From Mimachlamys varia (taxonomy: Eukaryota > Mollusca > Bivalvia > Pectinida > Pectinidae), in the NCBI GenBank assembly GCA_947623455.1, contig OX392532.1, forward strand, positions 30,602,792-30,666,791: DNA of 64,000 bases, in the 5' to 3' direction. Numbering within the stretch: the stretch's first letter is position 1; every line of letters starts with the position of its first letter. The position numbers and the translations under genes are program-made. Positions 47,871 through 60,670 of this stretch are shown here, in pieces. The notes beneath the pieces are model-generated. The model was not told where the DNA came from. It ran no database searches and saw nothing but the letters and a program-made list of their open reading frames with translations.

Positions 47871-47879
47871 GAGATATAA

Positions 47880-48240
47880 CGTAGGATCGATTGTTTAGTT
47901 GATCATATGGCAGACCAGGAGACGACAAAGTCTCAGACAGGCCGCGCCTGATAAAGACAATCTTCCTTGTTGATGATTTCACGCAGGGCTAACCCAAATG
48001 ATAGAACTTTAGATTGGATCTGCGGATTCGATAGGAAAACAATGAAATGGACTATCGGCTGGGTGTTTTTATGCGAACGGGATCTTGGAAAGTCTAATTC
48101 GTAGATGTCCCCGGTACCGCTTGGGTCGGCACTGATAGGTTTTTCGGTTCTTGATCGAGAAGGACTTGGGCGCCAGGAATTGTTCGGTTTCCTTGGAGAC
48201 GTTGACTACTTTTCCTGTCTTTGGGCGTAACATTTATTAA
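47880..48240. promoter_or_regulatory. GC-richer island with X-box-like word, candidate regulatory element
   Basis: A complex, non-repeat sequence with GTTTCCTTGGAGAC at 48187-48200, which resembles the RFX X-box (GTTNCCATGGNAAC) with two mismatches, and CCTGATAAAGACAAT near 47950, which contains a GATA word. No supported coding frame. Regulatory role is inference. Confidence 0.25.
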
Positions 48241-49866
48241 AATGAAATAAAACAGATAAACACTGTTTGATTCTGTTTGTGTGTTTTTTTTTTACATAAA
48301 AACAATTTATTGATTGGTTTAAGTTTTATGAGAATTTTAAATCAAGTACGTTATATTCTTTTGCATATGTTTGCTTACTTTCATCTTGATTTCTATTTCT
48401 ATTTCTTTTTTTCATTATTCCTTATAAACCTACAATAGTGTTGGCATCAGACAATTCTGTGGTATCTTTTCCAAAGCTACAAATACACACGAATAAGTCT
48501 GTACAACAATGATTATATTCTACACCCAAGCAATACGGGTATGTGAAATTGTTCTGAAAGACCAAGCTTTATCGGTTATGATAACAACAACTGATTAAGT
48601 CGTGTGACGAAGCGTGGTTAGTTATTTGGTACGCATCAATGTTTTCCTCCTGTATTATAATGAAGTGTGCACATTGAAGATAATAAAGAGCGTGATAGTT
48701 ATGTTTTTTTAATGTTACTATTTGGTATTCTGATAAGATCGGTTGTAGTTCTTAGACAGGCCCAAGGGTGCAACAAGCATGAATGCTAAACCGGCTGATC
48801 CGATTATTCAACATTTGTTATCCCTTATGTATTTTCTAGGGGTTCCCGAATGAAACACTGTCGAACGGCCTTTGTCGTTCTATGTGAGCTTATCAATTAA
48901 CTAGACAGAAGGTTAAACTTCGTGTCTTGAATTAAAATTCACAAACAATCTTATACTCATTAAATTGGCATATTATGAGGATTGCTGTACAATAAGACAG
49001 GAACGCTGGCAGTTAATGGAAAATAGAATGAAAACAATTATTTTTATATTTCTTTAAGTGTGACGTAATCTTGACGTGTTAGACTCTTACCGTCAATTTC
49101 TACGGTGTTATTTCAATTAATGGTATGATTTTCCTATTCAAATATCAAACAATATAACAATACATTTTCATTGTGATAAAGAAGAAATCTAATCTAAAGT
49201 TAGCCGATTTAATTTCCCGAATTGCCCCGTCCTTTTCAACTTGAAAGTGATATGCAAATATTTCAAGAGTGTAAACACAACTAAGAGAAGCGGAGACGTT
49301 TAAATGATAAGAAATAGGCGTATTAACCTTGGGTAGGCTTAAATCAATACCATTAAGATGCGATAAGCGTGATGCATATATATTAGTATTCATTAACTGT
49401 TGGCCTTAAGCATTAAGCAAGTAAGATCTATGAAATGTTACTATATACGTCTATATGTATTTTATTTCATACATGTTAATCCTACTTGATTTTTTCCAGA
49501 AGGGGGTCTAAAATTGCATCAGGTCATATCCAATCATTTTTCAGTGATTAATTTTTGCAATGTTCATAATAAATGGCATCAATCCTATTAAAAAGTCAAA
49601 TATTCATGTTAAGTAGATAAGCAAAAAAAGGATAAGGTCTAACGATCGACTTTAAAATTATTAGCAGTTAGTATCAAATAATGAAATATATGAAACTAAT
49701 AACAATTAATTTTGAAAACTGTTCATATTTCTAAAAACATAAATATATATTTAATTCATAAGAATAATACCCTTGCAAATATGCCTCAATATGGAATAAA
49801 TAAAATTATTAGAAATATGATTTCATTTCTTTGTCGATATTAATATTTAAGCTATCAAAAAACATC

Positions 49867-50012
49867 GGAGAAGACAAAAGCGTCCACAAAATCGAATAAA
49901 CTTGGGGATAAAAAATGGACAAAGGACAGATTAACCAATGGCACATGAAACATATACAAGGGAATCAGATCAGGTGTTCCGGATAGGTAAGCGTCTTCAG
50001 CTTCATCAACGA
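49867..50012 (+). repeat. RepA arm fragment, diverged
   Basis: It follows the outer arm with many substitutions: GCGTCCACAAAATCGAATAA, ATCAGGTGTTCCGGATAGGT, then AGCGTCTTCAGCTTCATCAA. Inner part lost. Confidence 0.75.
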
Positions 50013-50019
50013 ACTGAAT

Positions 50020-52925
50020 TGAGAAGAAAAATCTGGTCTAAAAAGGCACTTGATAATTATGATAAATCTTATTCAAAGCAAATTTCACATACCCTTAACA
50101 GGTCAAATTAACCGTTTTAAAACGTTTGTGTTAAATGACAACATAAACCATTATGACTTTAATTAATGGACATGAGTTATTAATAGTTGATGCCAATATA
50201 TACATCGAAGGACGAAGTGTTTATTGAGCATGCAGAATTTAGGATATGAATTTGCCATTTTCACATGTTCATTTATATTGACAACTGAACAAGTATTTTC
50301 CGTTTGTTAAATGCATAATTAACTTGCTGAACAATAACTGTTCACTAAGTAATGAACACAATTCGATTCAATGAAACCTGATCAAATGATTGTAACATTT
50401 AATAAAGTTACATGAAACTAAATAAATATTTGGATTGTTACGATTGGATTTTATTTAAATAGATATTTGAATTGTGGAAAAAAAATATCAGTTCGGATTT
50501 CGGTCAAAGAATGGAATACATGTTCATGCTAAACGAAATGCATCGCCTATAAATTCATTCTGAACACACATGGTTAGTATTTCGTCATTCTTATATAGAC
50601 ATAAGTCAGGGGTATGTTAAAACAGGTTTTCACTCAAAGTAAAAGAAAAATTATAGGACTTAAACAATAGTCCTGTTTTATAACTTGATTAAAATTGATT
50701 TACTTTACTCGTTGCTTTTATAAAGATAACAACTAAAGAATAATAGTCTTTCCGATTTTAAAATTAGAAAATCCGAATAATTAAAAATTGGTACCTTCAC
50801 TTTTATATTTAAATGTAAAAACATTGATGGTTTTGTCAATGGAAATACGAACACAGGAAGTGCCTTTTTAACTTATTCACCCCTGAAGATGCTTTTGAAT
50901 TCTTCCAATACTAAGGTTAGAATAGCTCATTATGGAATTTCAGGGATGAATGAATTAAGGAAAGTAATAAGTCGATGCAGGAAGTCAAATTAAGTAAATG
51001 TCAATATTTGCTGTATCGTATGGTCTTTCGTCCATTTTGGATGCATCTCTAATATCAGTGATGCTAATGTTACACGAGGGAAGAATAATGTCTAAAGTGT
51101 TTGACGGAATGATGCTATAGAAATACATATGAAAAGGTAAGATGTTTATAAAACCGCTCACAAGCTGTAAAATGTGCAGCCTTGGAGACAACAGATGGAT
51201 ATATTTGAAATTAGAAATTCACGTAAACCATACCAGAGTATATTTTGTTCAAGAGGTTTTGGGGAACTTTAAGGACTGATAATCGATCGGAAGAGTCAAC
51301 GATATTAAGCAAAATGTTTAAGATGATACTACGAATTGTGACTTAATACAGAACGATGATAGCTTATTGCGTTAGTTGTATTATTTAGTAACGGTACAAC
51401 ACAGTTATCAAAAAAATACCGACGAAACCCATAACCCATATTCAACATCATATAATGATTAATAATACAATATGAATATAATATGAAACATATTCTTTGA
51501 CAGTTATGTTTAATAACAAGTCAATTTTATATATATCTAACATTTCGAAAACAACATTGCTCAGTAGTTCAAATAGTAAATTTGCCTTTACCAGTTAAAC
51601 AGATTTTTATGCATTGTCTATTTAACGTCTTGTTACCTTTTAGCATTTCTGATGCAAGCATAGATATTTCGTTTCAACTTTGCTTTGCAATGCTTGAGAT
51701 GTTTGACATGCAAGTATGTTTTGAATCTATATCTTCTGTAATCGCAAAGTTCATGTATTTAATATTACTTTAATATTTAAAGGTACAAGTGCCAATCTGC
51801 TATCATTGCATGTATATCACTTCACAGAACTTAGATGCTCAAACTGGTTATGCAGCAACCCCCACTTATAACTCTGCTGGTGTGAAACACAACATTTACT
51901 TTAATTAACAGTAAACAATTAATTTACTACATTTGCTGGTCAAAGTTCATCTTGCGCTGTAAGCTTGATAATTATGTTAGTAAAATTTCATATCACTTTT
52001 GAGAAAACTGTTTCTTATTTTGACGTTACATTCTGGTACTGACATTCTTGATTTTGTATTACTTGTTTTCTCACTTTATCTCCTGGAAAGTTACGTCGAT
52101 TCACTATATATAACACATATCTTATGCTATATGATTATATATATATATCCGTTGTCCCTGAAAACAAAATAAATAACTTCATGAGCTGAAATTAAATTAA
52201 GCAATGCCTGTCAATAGCATCAGGTCTGACTTGTTCAATGTTTCTTTTTGAAAATAAAGATTTCCATGGAATCTGCATTATTTGATTTACTTGCCTTAAA
52301 CCATTGCCGAAGATTTTTTGTAGTGAAAACCGTAATAAATCAACTTGGTAATTAAATAAATAATACGTTAAATATAAAGAGGACATATCAATAATTATGA
52401 ACATTGTTACTTTCGTCTACAATCTTATTGCTTAAGGAAATTGATGAAACTCAAAGGGAGAAAAATGATTTACTGGTTCACACTCTTCGTCGTTGGATAT
52501 TTTAAAATCAACAGTAGAACATTCAAACTTAAAACATCCAAAAAACTTTCTAATATTAAATTCCGAAGTGAACTATAAACAAATGCAATTTTGTCCCCGT
52601 AGACATAACTTTGCTTACAACGCAGTAAATAATACATATACTAATAACACACAGTACGATATTGAAATGGCCCAGTGCTAAGCATCACCATATTTCAAGT
52701 ATAAAATGATGTTATTATGTTTATTTGTATGCTAAATAACAAACACAGGAATAATCGTTTACTAACTTCTCCAATCAATAAAATACTAGATTTTTTTTCT
52801 AGTTTCTCTTAAGACTTTGACTAGTCATAAAGACAAATTTAGCCAATCTGAGTACTAAAAATAGCTTGATTAGTTGATATTGCCAATGTTATATTTAAAA
52901 ACTATCCATGGTCATACTTTGAAAA
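50020..52925. other. Very AT-rich intergenic DNA
   Basis: No supported gene or repeat pair. A short AT microsatellite lies near 52130-52148. Confidence 0.5.
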
Positions 52926-52934
52926 TGATCTTTA

Positions 52935-53155
52935 CCACCGCCGCAGTGGCCGATTGATTAAGGTGTCCCGATATTTTACCACTAGCCCTTCACGTCTGGG
53001 TTGCAAGTTCGAAACTCACATGGGGGGAGTTGCCACGTACTGACCGTAGATCGATAGTTTATCTCCGAGTACTCCGGTTTTCCTCTACCTCCAAAACCTG
53101 GCACGTCCTCAAATTAACCGAGCTGTTATTAAGACGTAAATCAAATTCAACCAAA
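52935..53155 (+). repeat. tRNA-derived SINE of a third type
   Basis: The head shows an A-box-like GCAGTGGCCGATTGATTAAG and a B-box-like GGTTGCAAGTTCGAAACTC, about 60 bases apart, consistent with a tRNA with a long variable arm. The body has GAGTACTCCGGTTTTCCTC, a word found in several animal SINE bodies and loosely like the TTTTCCTCC block of the SINE at 14013. Only one copy is in the window; the 3' end is uncertain. Confidence 0.65.
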
Positions 53156-54227
53156 AGCTCAACCACACGCACCTTGATCGACGTAACTCTCTCTGTAATC
53201 GGTTACATAATTTGTTTCTGACCTTTATGTATAGGCATGCAGATTTTTTTATTATTAAAGTACATTTTGATAGTAAATCTTGCAATCATACGTCTTCTCT
53301 TCCTGAAAAAAAATAGATACTAAAATAGTCACTATGGGGAAAACTGTTCTTATCCACTCATCAATACTGCTTACTCGATTCCCACCGGGTTACATGCAGC
53401 ACCTGTTTGGCTTAAAATGTGATGCCGTTTTACACGAAGGAGCACATCCTTTGCAAGACTTTGCAACAAACAAATCACTAACTTGAAGCGTCATTACATC
53501 ATCAGCTATACCGTAATACCAATAATTATATTATTCAGTTACCCAGATGATTTCATTTATAGGTAATTCCCATAGCAATGCAACCGTAATGATCTGATAT
53601 CAATGGCTTGAAATGCGGTTAACAACAAACCTTAATTATCAATATGACAATATCTCAGTAATATCCCTTTTTGTCATGCATTGTAACATCCAAAGAAGAA
53701 TTAAAATTTTAATGTAGTTTAACATGGATATTTACATTGTATTTTAATGGCCATGTGGCTTATATTGACAGCGTATCAAGTGCCGATTTCTGGTAACAGA
53801 AAAATAAGTTTTTTGGTTTAGTTGGAAACATAAGCTCTTTTCAATATAATTAGTTTATGTGTGATATGTCATTTCAGGAGGTGGCTGATGCAAATACATT
53901 GCATATCATAAGTGTCATAATAACAATATTCTTAATACCAGCATGAACTTCTGCTACTATTGTAGGTCATCAAAGTTAGTAAGACATCGTTTTGCTGCAT
54001 ACCAGGGCCATGATTTCAGCAATGAGATATTGATCTAAACTAAATTCGTTTTGGACAGAACAATTTTTATTACTGAAAAAAAATGAATTTTTTTGTCAAA
54101 CCAGGTAAAAGGTTTTCAGTAGTAATCACCTATCAATTGCAATTAAAATCAATGACTATAAAGATATCCCTGTTTCTTTAAGGAGATGAAATGAAAAAAC
54201 AGAAACCAAAAGACATGGAGGAATCTT

Positions 54228-54345
54228 GCCCTAAACTCCTCCCCCATCCCCTTCACAACAGAAATCACCTATACACCAAAAGACACTAAGACACCCCGTC
54301 CAAACACATCCACCCACTCGCACCAACCTCCCCGGAGGGAAAAAG
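54228..54345. repeat. Strand-asymmetric C/A-rich tract
   Basis: The + strand is nearly free of G for about 100 bases and full of CCC and CAC words. The - strand therefore has runs such as GAAGGGGATGGGGGAGGAG. The open reading across it (54231-54461, -) reflects composition. Confidence 0.6.
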
Positions 54346-55599
54346 AAAAGCATAAGAAGACTGATGAAGTACCTGTTCAAGAATCCGTTATTGTTCAGTT
54401 TTGACTTGAACATTGCCCCTAACGCGCTGTTGTCAAAGAACCATAAATATTTGATTGACATTTACTTATCATCCAGAGCATTCAACAAGACAATTATACT
54501 TATGACCAGAACCCTTGTAACAAAATCCTGAAATTGAAAAAGAAACAGCTTTTAGGCTCATGTAAATGGAAAACAATATGAACATATTAAATACTAGTAT
54601 TGAATTTTTTGTAAAAATAATATTTTAATGTAAATATCTGGCTTTTCGAAGAACCCATACATCATACATGTATATGCGTAATATTGAAAAGTCATTGAAT
54701 ACCTACCTTGATATTCGATATAAAAAAGAACATATTAATAATTGTTTCTGAATTGAAATTAACAAAAACTTATATCTGGTTTAGTTTTATTCTCAGCATT
54801 ATGGTGAACCTGTTAAAATACGCAATACAGATGACCGAAATAAGGTTTCCTTCATGGAACCAAATAGAAATGGTTATACAGTATTTTTTTGGAAATTACA
54901 TTAGATTTAACGCAATGAGAGTATTTATGTTGAATATAACATCGCATCAACGGTATGAAAACAAAGAAAAATAGATAGATTATATCTGGGATCTGATTGG
55001 TGCGCCTATCCCATCCTCAGTGATCTAGATTTGTAATTTGTTTAATCTAGATATCGTTTCATTATGTGATGTAGTTCAAAGATATTCTACTGTGAAAGAG
55101 TGATTGTGTTCAGGGAAAATAGATAAGGTTTTTTTTCCCTGCGATAAATGAAACAGTTATTTTGATCAAGGACTACATCTGGCATTTGTAAGCTGTAAAT
55201 AAGCATTGCATCAAACAACCAAATGTCCTTCACAGTATTGATGTGTGCATCGTGTTCTAAATCTTTGTCCTATTCGTTTAAATACTTTCTTTTGTTTTAC
55301 TACAGGCATGATAAGGGTATATCTAAGATTTGGATTGAGTACTTTTCTGTTCAGATGTTGAGTTTTTAAGGCAATATAAACCGTTTTACTCGGTTTCAGG
55401 TTGTCGTTGGTGATAATGATTTTACAAATATAAAGGTTTTTGTCTTCAATCTTACAGTAATGGTGACGAATGTTACATTTCATGTCTTGAGAAATTTTTA
55501 CATTCAAACGTGCATATGTAACATTATCTCTATTATATCAAATATCATTCGTTTAATATCTATCTTGTGTACATTATGTCATATTTTCAGAAACGAAAT

Positions 55600-55831
55600 C
55601 CATCATTGCGATAACAAGGCCCTCAGTTCTCACTTTGAGGACATGACATTTACTTGAATGTGGCTTAGATTTACATGGCGGGTGTCGTCGATGAAGGAAA
55701 GGACGTTTCCGGGACACAAAATCTTATTCTCTTGTACATTATCATTGTAAATATTTCATTTGTTCACACCGTGTCCCTAGTTTAATCAATTTCTATTTGG
55801 ATGATGGTTACGTTGACTCTTCAATACTCTT
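55600..55831 (-). repeat. RepA arm plus inner part
   Basis: The reverse complement of RepA: TTGAGGACATGACATTTACT, GATTTACATGGCGGGTGTCG, then TTCTTGTACATTATCATTG and a damaged terminus (TTGACTCTTCAATACTCT). Its inner limit near TGCGATAACAAGGC helps define where the arms end. Confidence 0.85.
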
Positions 55832-56026
55832 TTTTTATTTATTTTATTTTTGCATAATGTTTTAAGAATATGTTTCCATAGTTTTACGTTTGAAATCATG
55901 ACGCCTTCGATTTTATTTAAAAAATTTTGACGGTTATGTTCCTATTTTAAAATCATCGTTGTTTGTTTTTACTTATTCAGCCTAAAGTCATACCTAAAGA
56001 GTTGATAATTGAATGTATGTCCACAG

Positions 56027-56332
56027 CTGATCGCTCACAGCAAACCTTCACGACACCCTGCAACCATAACACTGAGTGATTATAAAAGAAGAACATCGCA
56101 GAAAGCAAAATGGTACAGACCATTTCTTAAGAGTTACATTTTGAATTACCAGCTCCGAAAAAAATTCACGAAAAAGAAAAATTGTTCCCTTCAGAACCCT
56201 ATATATAAGGAATTTGATGACTTATTCATCGTCTATGTTCCACCTTGTCCTGATTTATTCCAAAAAACTGTATTCGTGTCAAATACAGACCATATCAATT
56301 CAATGTTTGTAAGACATACTTTCAAGCACTAA
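56027..56332 (+). CDS. Candidate terminal coding exon, unrecognised
   Basis: After an AG acceptor at 56025-56026 (TATGTCCACAG, a weak polypyrimidine tract) one frame is open for 101 codons to a TAA at 56330-56332. It starts LIAHSKPSRHPATITLSDYK, has a basic middle (YQLRKKFTKKKNCSLQNPIY) and ends SNTDHINSMFVRHTFKH. The composition is rich in K, R, Y and F and looks protein-like. A stronger acceptor (TTTGTTTTTACTTATTCAG ending at 55980) leads into a frame with early stops. No known domain. A chance reading cannot be excluded. Confidence 0.3.
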   Translation: MIAHSKPSRHPATITLSDYKRRTSQKAKWYRPFLKSYILNYQLRKKFTKKKNCSLQNPIYKEFDDLFIVYVPPCPDLFQKTVFVSNTDHINSMFVRHTFKH

Positions 56333-56339
56333 ATAGGAT

Positions 56340-58420
56340 TTTGGATGTACGACACACATGTACATGGTTTATTCGGAATTAACACATGCACGCGCATAAT
56401 TATGTGGTTGTCTGATTTGACGTTAAAGATTAAACCCGAATTGTCAGAACAAAATTTAAAAAAATGTTCTCTCAATCTTTAATTTACCCTTGCAAAAACA
56501 AACAAGAACTATATAAATCAATTAATATTCTGAAACTGCATACGGTATCCATTAAAATACAACAAGTCATTAGTAAATTGTATCTGGACCCGTTAAAACA
56601 ATAACTGTACAGTTCATCTTTCATTTCATTTACTTATTTACTCCTAAAGATTAATAACGAACTATATTCCAATAAGAAGGGTTCACATATGCTGAATAAG
56701 TTAGAAAAAAGTGTCAGAAATGGTGGGTTATCTTATAAAAAGAATTGCAAAGCAGACGAAGACTTTCATTTATAGAAACATACACATGTATATTTACAAT
56801 TTGTTTAATAAGAAAATTAAAAAAGATAACACTAATATTCAAATGAAAAAAAAATCATAACTTTAACACTAAAATGAAAAAAATCATAACATTAATATAA
56901 CTTGACGTTCTGACTTAAATGGATGCATAATTAAGTTGAACCATTATTTAAGAAGTAGATAGTAACATAAACATATGCAAGATATCAGCAGTCCAAAAAG
57001 AAAAAGAAAATCAAACAAATATATAAAGTCAATCGCCACAAGGAAAAGAAAATACCAAATAAAAAAAAGCATAAATATTTCAACGCTTATTTGGCAAACA
57101 TGGACATTAGTATAGTACAGATAAGGTCCATATAAACTGTATACGAATGACAGTGAAAGCATAGTATTACATATAGCCCAGCTCTGATAAATACAAACAT
57201 AGCCCATCCACGCTTTGAAGGGGAAAGTAGATATATAATTACAAACGTAGTCTTTACATATGGTTTAGAGCAATTTTAGGCGTACATTTTTAAAATATTA
57301 AAAAGAATTTCTAAATTATTGTTGTGAAGGAAAATTCACAAAATCCAATACTAGAAATATAAATATATTGCATGCCAACTGTTGTAGAAAGTAGACACAC
57401 TAGAACAAGCATAGTCCGTTTCACATGTCGGGTTTAAAAGCGCCTGGCGAACTATCAGTAGAGATCATATTCGTGATATGGCGTTACGACCTACTAATTA
57501 TATGTGTATCACTAGTGTGTATGGTCACTTTATATAACATAAAGTCACTCCCAATCTACAGAATGGAATACCATTTACAGCACGTTTAAATTGCAGATCA
57601 TGATATTATGTATCATTTTCTTTATATAATCTATAAAACTAACGAAAAGTATGTAAATTTCATTTAATCTATGACAAAAAAAAAAATCAAAAAAAAATCC
57701 CATACTATGCCAGTACTTAGCAATTCCCTACATGTTATGAATATTCTTCAAAAGATAAACTTTATGTTACAAAGTCACTTTATTTTAAATTGCATTGTAT
57801 GTTATATAGTTTGACTTGAAACAGCTACTGGACATAACCGTTACTGTAATAAGACGTAAACACAAACAAACCAAACAAAAGCTGTGTAGACAAAGACAAT
57901 GTAGTGAAACATCAGATGATACCAGTATACGCCATTCGGAACGTGAATGATACAAATATGATTATGATATCTGACCTAATTACAATTTAGACAACAAAGT
58001 AGAGAAACAACAAGGCGTCAGCGTTGGACAATCTCTCTGGAGTCAAAAACTACAAGACATCAAAATGGACCGTGGATTGCAGGAACAGAATCCAAAAGAA
58101 CTTATTATAATAATAATCAACACATATATAAAAATATATCAAAACTTCTGATTTCAAATTGTGTTAAACAGTTTGTTCTCCATAGCAATATTTTGTTTAT
58201 AACTGCCAGTAAAACTAAAATTTCCGAATTGTATGTCGTAAACGACAGTTAAAAAGAACAAGGGAAATATGATAGGTTTTCCTGGAAAGAACGCTTCTTC
58301 TGATTTTGCGACGGCGCCTTCAATACGATTCCACATTATGTCACGTTCCCGAAGAAGGGTCTAGTGTAGCGGCACCCACAATGAACAATAATGAAACATC
58401 TTGGATAGGCTATGTTTTCA
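56340..58420. other. AT-rich intergenic DNA
   Basis: A-rich tracts and T-rich reverse readings only. The hydrophobic - strand reading at 56944-57207 is a by-product of T-rich sequence. Confidence 0.5.
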
Positions 58421-58425
58421 TTAAA

Positions 58426-58659
58426 ATGTTCAAGCTTACTATTACTTTGTTATTGTTAATGGACTTTCTATTAACAAATTCAAATGGAGCAGCACATAAT
58501 GGTTTGTTAGGTTTATCGTTAATCTACAAATATTCAAACATAAGAATGTTACACATTGACATATTGGGATTATATGAGCTACACTGTAGGTATATCAAAT
58601 CGCAGAAATCTTATGTAAAACACTTATATAAAAATTGTAAGCGTTCGTCTTACTTATGA
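58426..58659 (+). CDS. Possible small secreted peptide ORF
   Basis: An ATG at 58426 opens 77 codons to a TGA at 58657-58659. The N-terminus MFKLTITLLLLMDFLLTNSN has the charge, hydrophobic core and small-residue region of a signal peptide, with possible cleavage near NGAA. The mature part would have two cysteines and a basic tail (YIKSQKSYVKHLYKNCKRSS). The frame is also open upstream to 58306. No transcript signals were seen. It may be chance, as AT-rich DNA favours L, I and K codons. Confidence 0.2.
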   Translation: MFKLTITLLLLMDFLLTNSNGAAHNGLLGLSLIYKYSNIRMLHIDILGLYELHCRYIKSQKSYVKHLYKNCKRSSYL

Positions 58660-59007
58660 TATAATAATAATTCGAGATTCTTATATACCGCTTTATCACA
58701 AGCTTAAAGGTCGTCTCAAAGCGGTTCACAAATTATTATCCGTGGTTATAGGGCCTTAACAACCACCCAATATCGTTCTACACTCCATGGGGTGCATACA
58801 ACCGGTGCTGCCATTTCGGCGCTTACAGCAAGCATTCTGTAATTTCTAGCACTATCCATCCACGTACTCATTTACAGTTAAATAGACTGGAACAAGCAGA
58901 GAAAAGTATCTTGCTCAAGGATACAACACAAGTGCCGTGACCTGGACTCGAAATCGTAACCCTTCGATCACGAGCCCGGCGTCCTACCAAAAGACCACCA
59001 TGCCTCC
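58660..59007 (-). repeat. tRNA-derived SINE (second family), better copy
   Basis: Read on the - strand it begins GGAGGCATGGTGGTCTTTTG and GTAGGACGCCGGGCTCGTG, with a B-box-like GGTTACGATTTCGAGTCCAG, a tRNA-like head with properly spaced A and B boxes. It ends in GCTTTGAGACGACC, AAAGCGGTATATAAGAATC and an ATT-rich tail. The copy at 6062-6407 matches both ends. It is a non-autonomous Pol III retroposon. Confidence 0.85.
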
Positions 59008-59289
59008 ATTCTTAATAGGTCTACGTGTAATAAATAGCTATGCCCCATGATCTGCAACCTCCTACATTTTGTCTTTAAAGATTATTCCAACACATTGATT
59101 TTTCCCGAAGAGATAAGACGCTATGGTAATCTGTTTATGATGATAATGTGTATACGTTATGTATGTATAACGATCTCCTGGCCTTTCGCGTTATCGTACA
59201 TTAATGAAGGTAAATAGAATACGTTAACGTGATTATGTTTTGGTAACTTGTCCTATACCGATTCCTCGAACCTAATCCTTGTTTGATAT

Positions 59290-59855
59290 GAACAAAACCA
59301 TATTCCGAACTCAAAATCGAGTTAACTAGAGGCAAAATAGGAACAAAGGTAAGAGTCTTCTGCGTAATCGACGACACCCACCATGTAAATCTTGGTCACA
59401 TCCAAGTAAGAATCAATCGTCAAGATGAAAACCGAGTCATTTTGTCAATCACAAGTAAGAACACTAATGAGCATACTCAAAAAACGTTCATTTTCATATC
59501 ACTTAAAGTTACAGAATATTCTCAATAACACAAAAATGGCGATCATAAAACTTGCCCATCGTTCTGATTAACCTGCGTCTCTCGAATCCTTGTGTTGTTA
59601 GTTTTTTGTCAGCAGTTGTCAGCAGTCGACCTATTGATGCCACACTTCGCATTTTAAGGACGTGACATTTACTTGGATGTGACCTAAATGTAGGTGTTGT
59701 CAATAGAGTATAAGACGATTACTCTCCCGGATTACCTGGTATGATGTTCCTGTACGTTTTCAAGGGTCAACGTGTATATCTTTCCATTGGTCATACTTTT
59801 GTTCCTAGTTGAATCGATTTTGAGTTTATGATTTTGTTGACGCTTCGGTATTCTC
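59290..59855. mobile_element. RepA copy with both arms, about 566 bp
   Basis: Left arm (+) from AACAAAACCATATTCCGAAC through GACACCCACCATGTAAATCT. The centre includes ACAAAAATGGCGATCATAAA. Right arm (-) runs from about 59640 to the terminal GACGCTTCGGTATTCTC at 59855. The arms are inverted over roughly 170-215 bp. This is the best view of the RepA plan as a long-inverted-repeat (foldback-like) element with a short unique centre. The left terminus is truncated. Confidence 0.8.
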
Positions 59856-59869
59856 TTTTTTAAGCTTGG

Positions 59870-60660
59870 ACGACTATAACTTTGTCATAAATCACTTGTT
59901 CTGTAATTGAAGATGCTAATCAGATTCGGTATGTTTATAACATCATGTTCCTTTTTAACATCATCAAAATCATATTTATCATGATTGACAGCATCAAAAC
60001 AATACCTGTTGATGATATGAAGAATGTTATTTTAACAGCGTGCACACCTGACGTAACGACAACACCTGGGACCTGTGTCATTAGTCTAATATCAGTATTA
60101 ATGGAGTACGTCTACACTCGGTTCGATCATTGTTATATTAGATAAGAAAACTATGCCATATCGACACGATTAATATATCGCCTTGTCCATGTGAAATAAT
60201 GTATTTTGCTCAATACTATAAACAGATGTAATGCTATTTATCATAATATTTGTCTGACTGTCTACCATTAGCCATAAATAACACGCATGTCAACTCTCAC
60301 AAGAGAACGCAACCGGCTGTGAATTTAGATATTCTAGCTACATAGGAAATGATAAATGGATTTCATTGTTACTTTTTGTCTCTTTCAGATGTTTTTGTAT
60401 CTTTGATGTTGTATTTTAGTTATATAACCATTTAACATCTTCTTGTGTGGGTGAGTTATAGCTTCATATAACAACAGTTTCACCTAAAATAAATCAATAC
60501 CGTTAACATATTCGATATCCATGTTCGTCGGCAGGACCCCCTCTGTAGTATTTTCTCCGAAGTTCCTGTTCCACTTGTAGCCCATGGTATACATTTAACA
60601 TATACTGCGTACTAACAGTTAGTACCTACTGTACAAATGTTATTTAACAGCGATTTAATA
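59870..60660. other. AT-rich intergenic DNA
   Basis: No supported gene; one 66-codon reading at 59945-60145 without signals. Confidence 0.4.
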
Positions 60661-60670
60661 TACTCTCTGC

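Noticed and set aside
54231..54461. 76-codon glycine-rich reading
   Set aside because: Caused by the G-rich strand of a simple-composition tract.
56944..57207. 87-codon reading with several apparent membrane segments
   Set aside because: The reverse strand is T-rich, which yields F, L, Y and I codons by composition; there is no start context or family.
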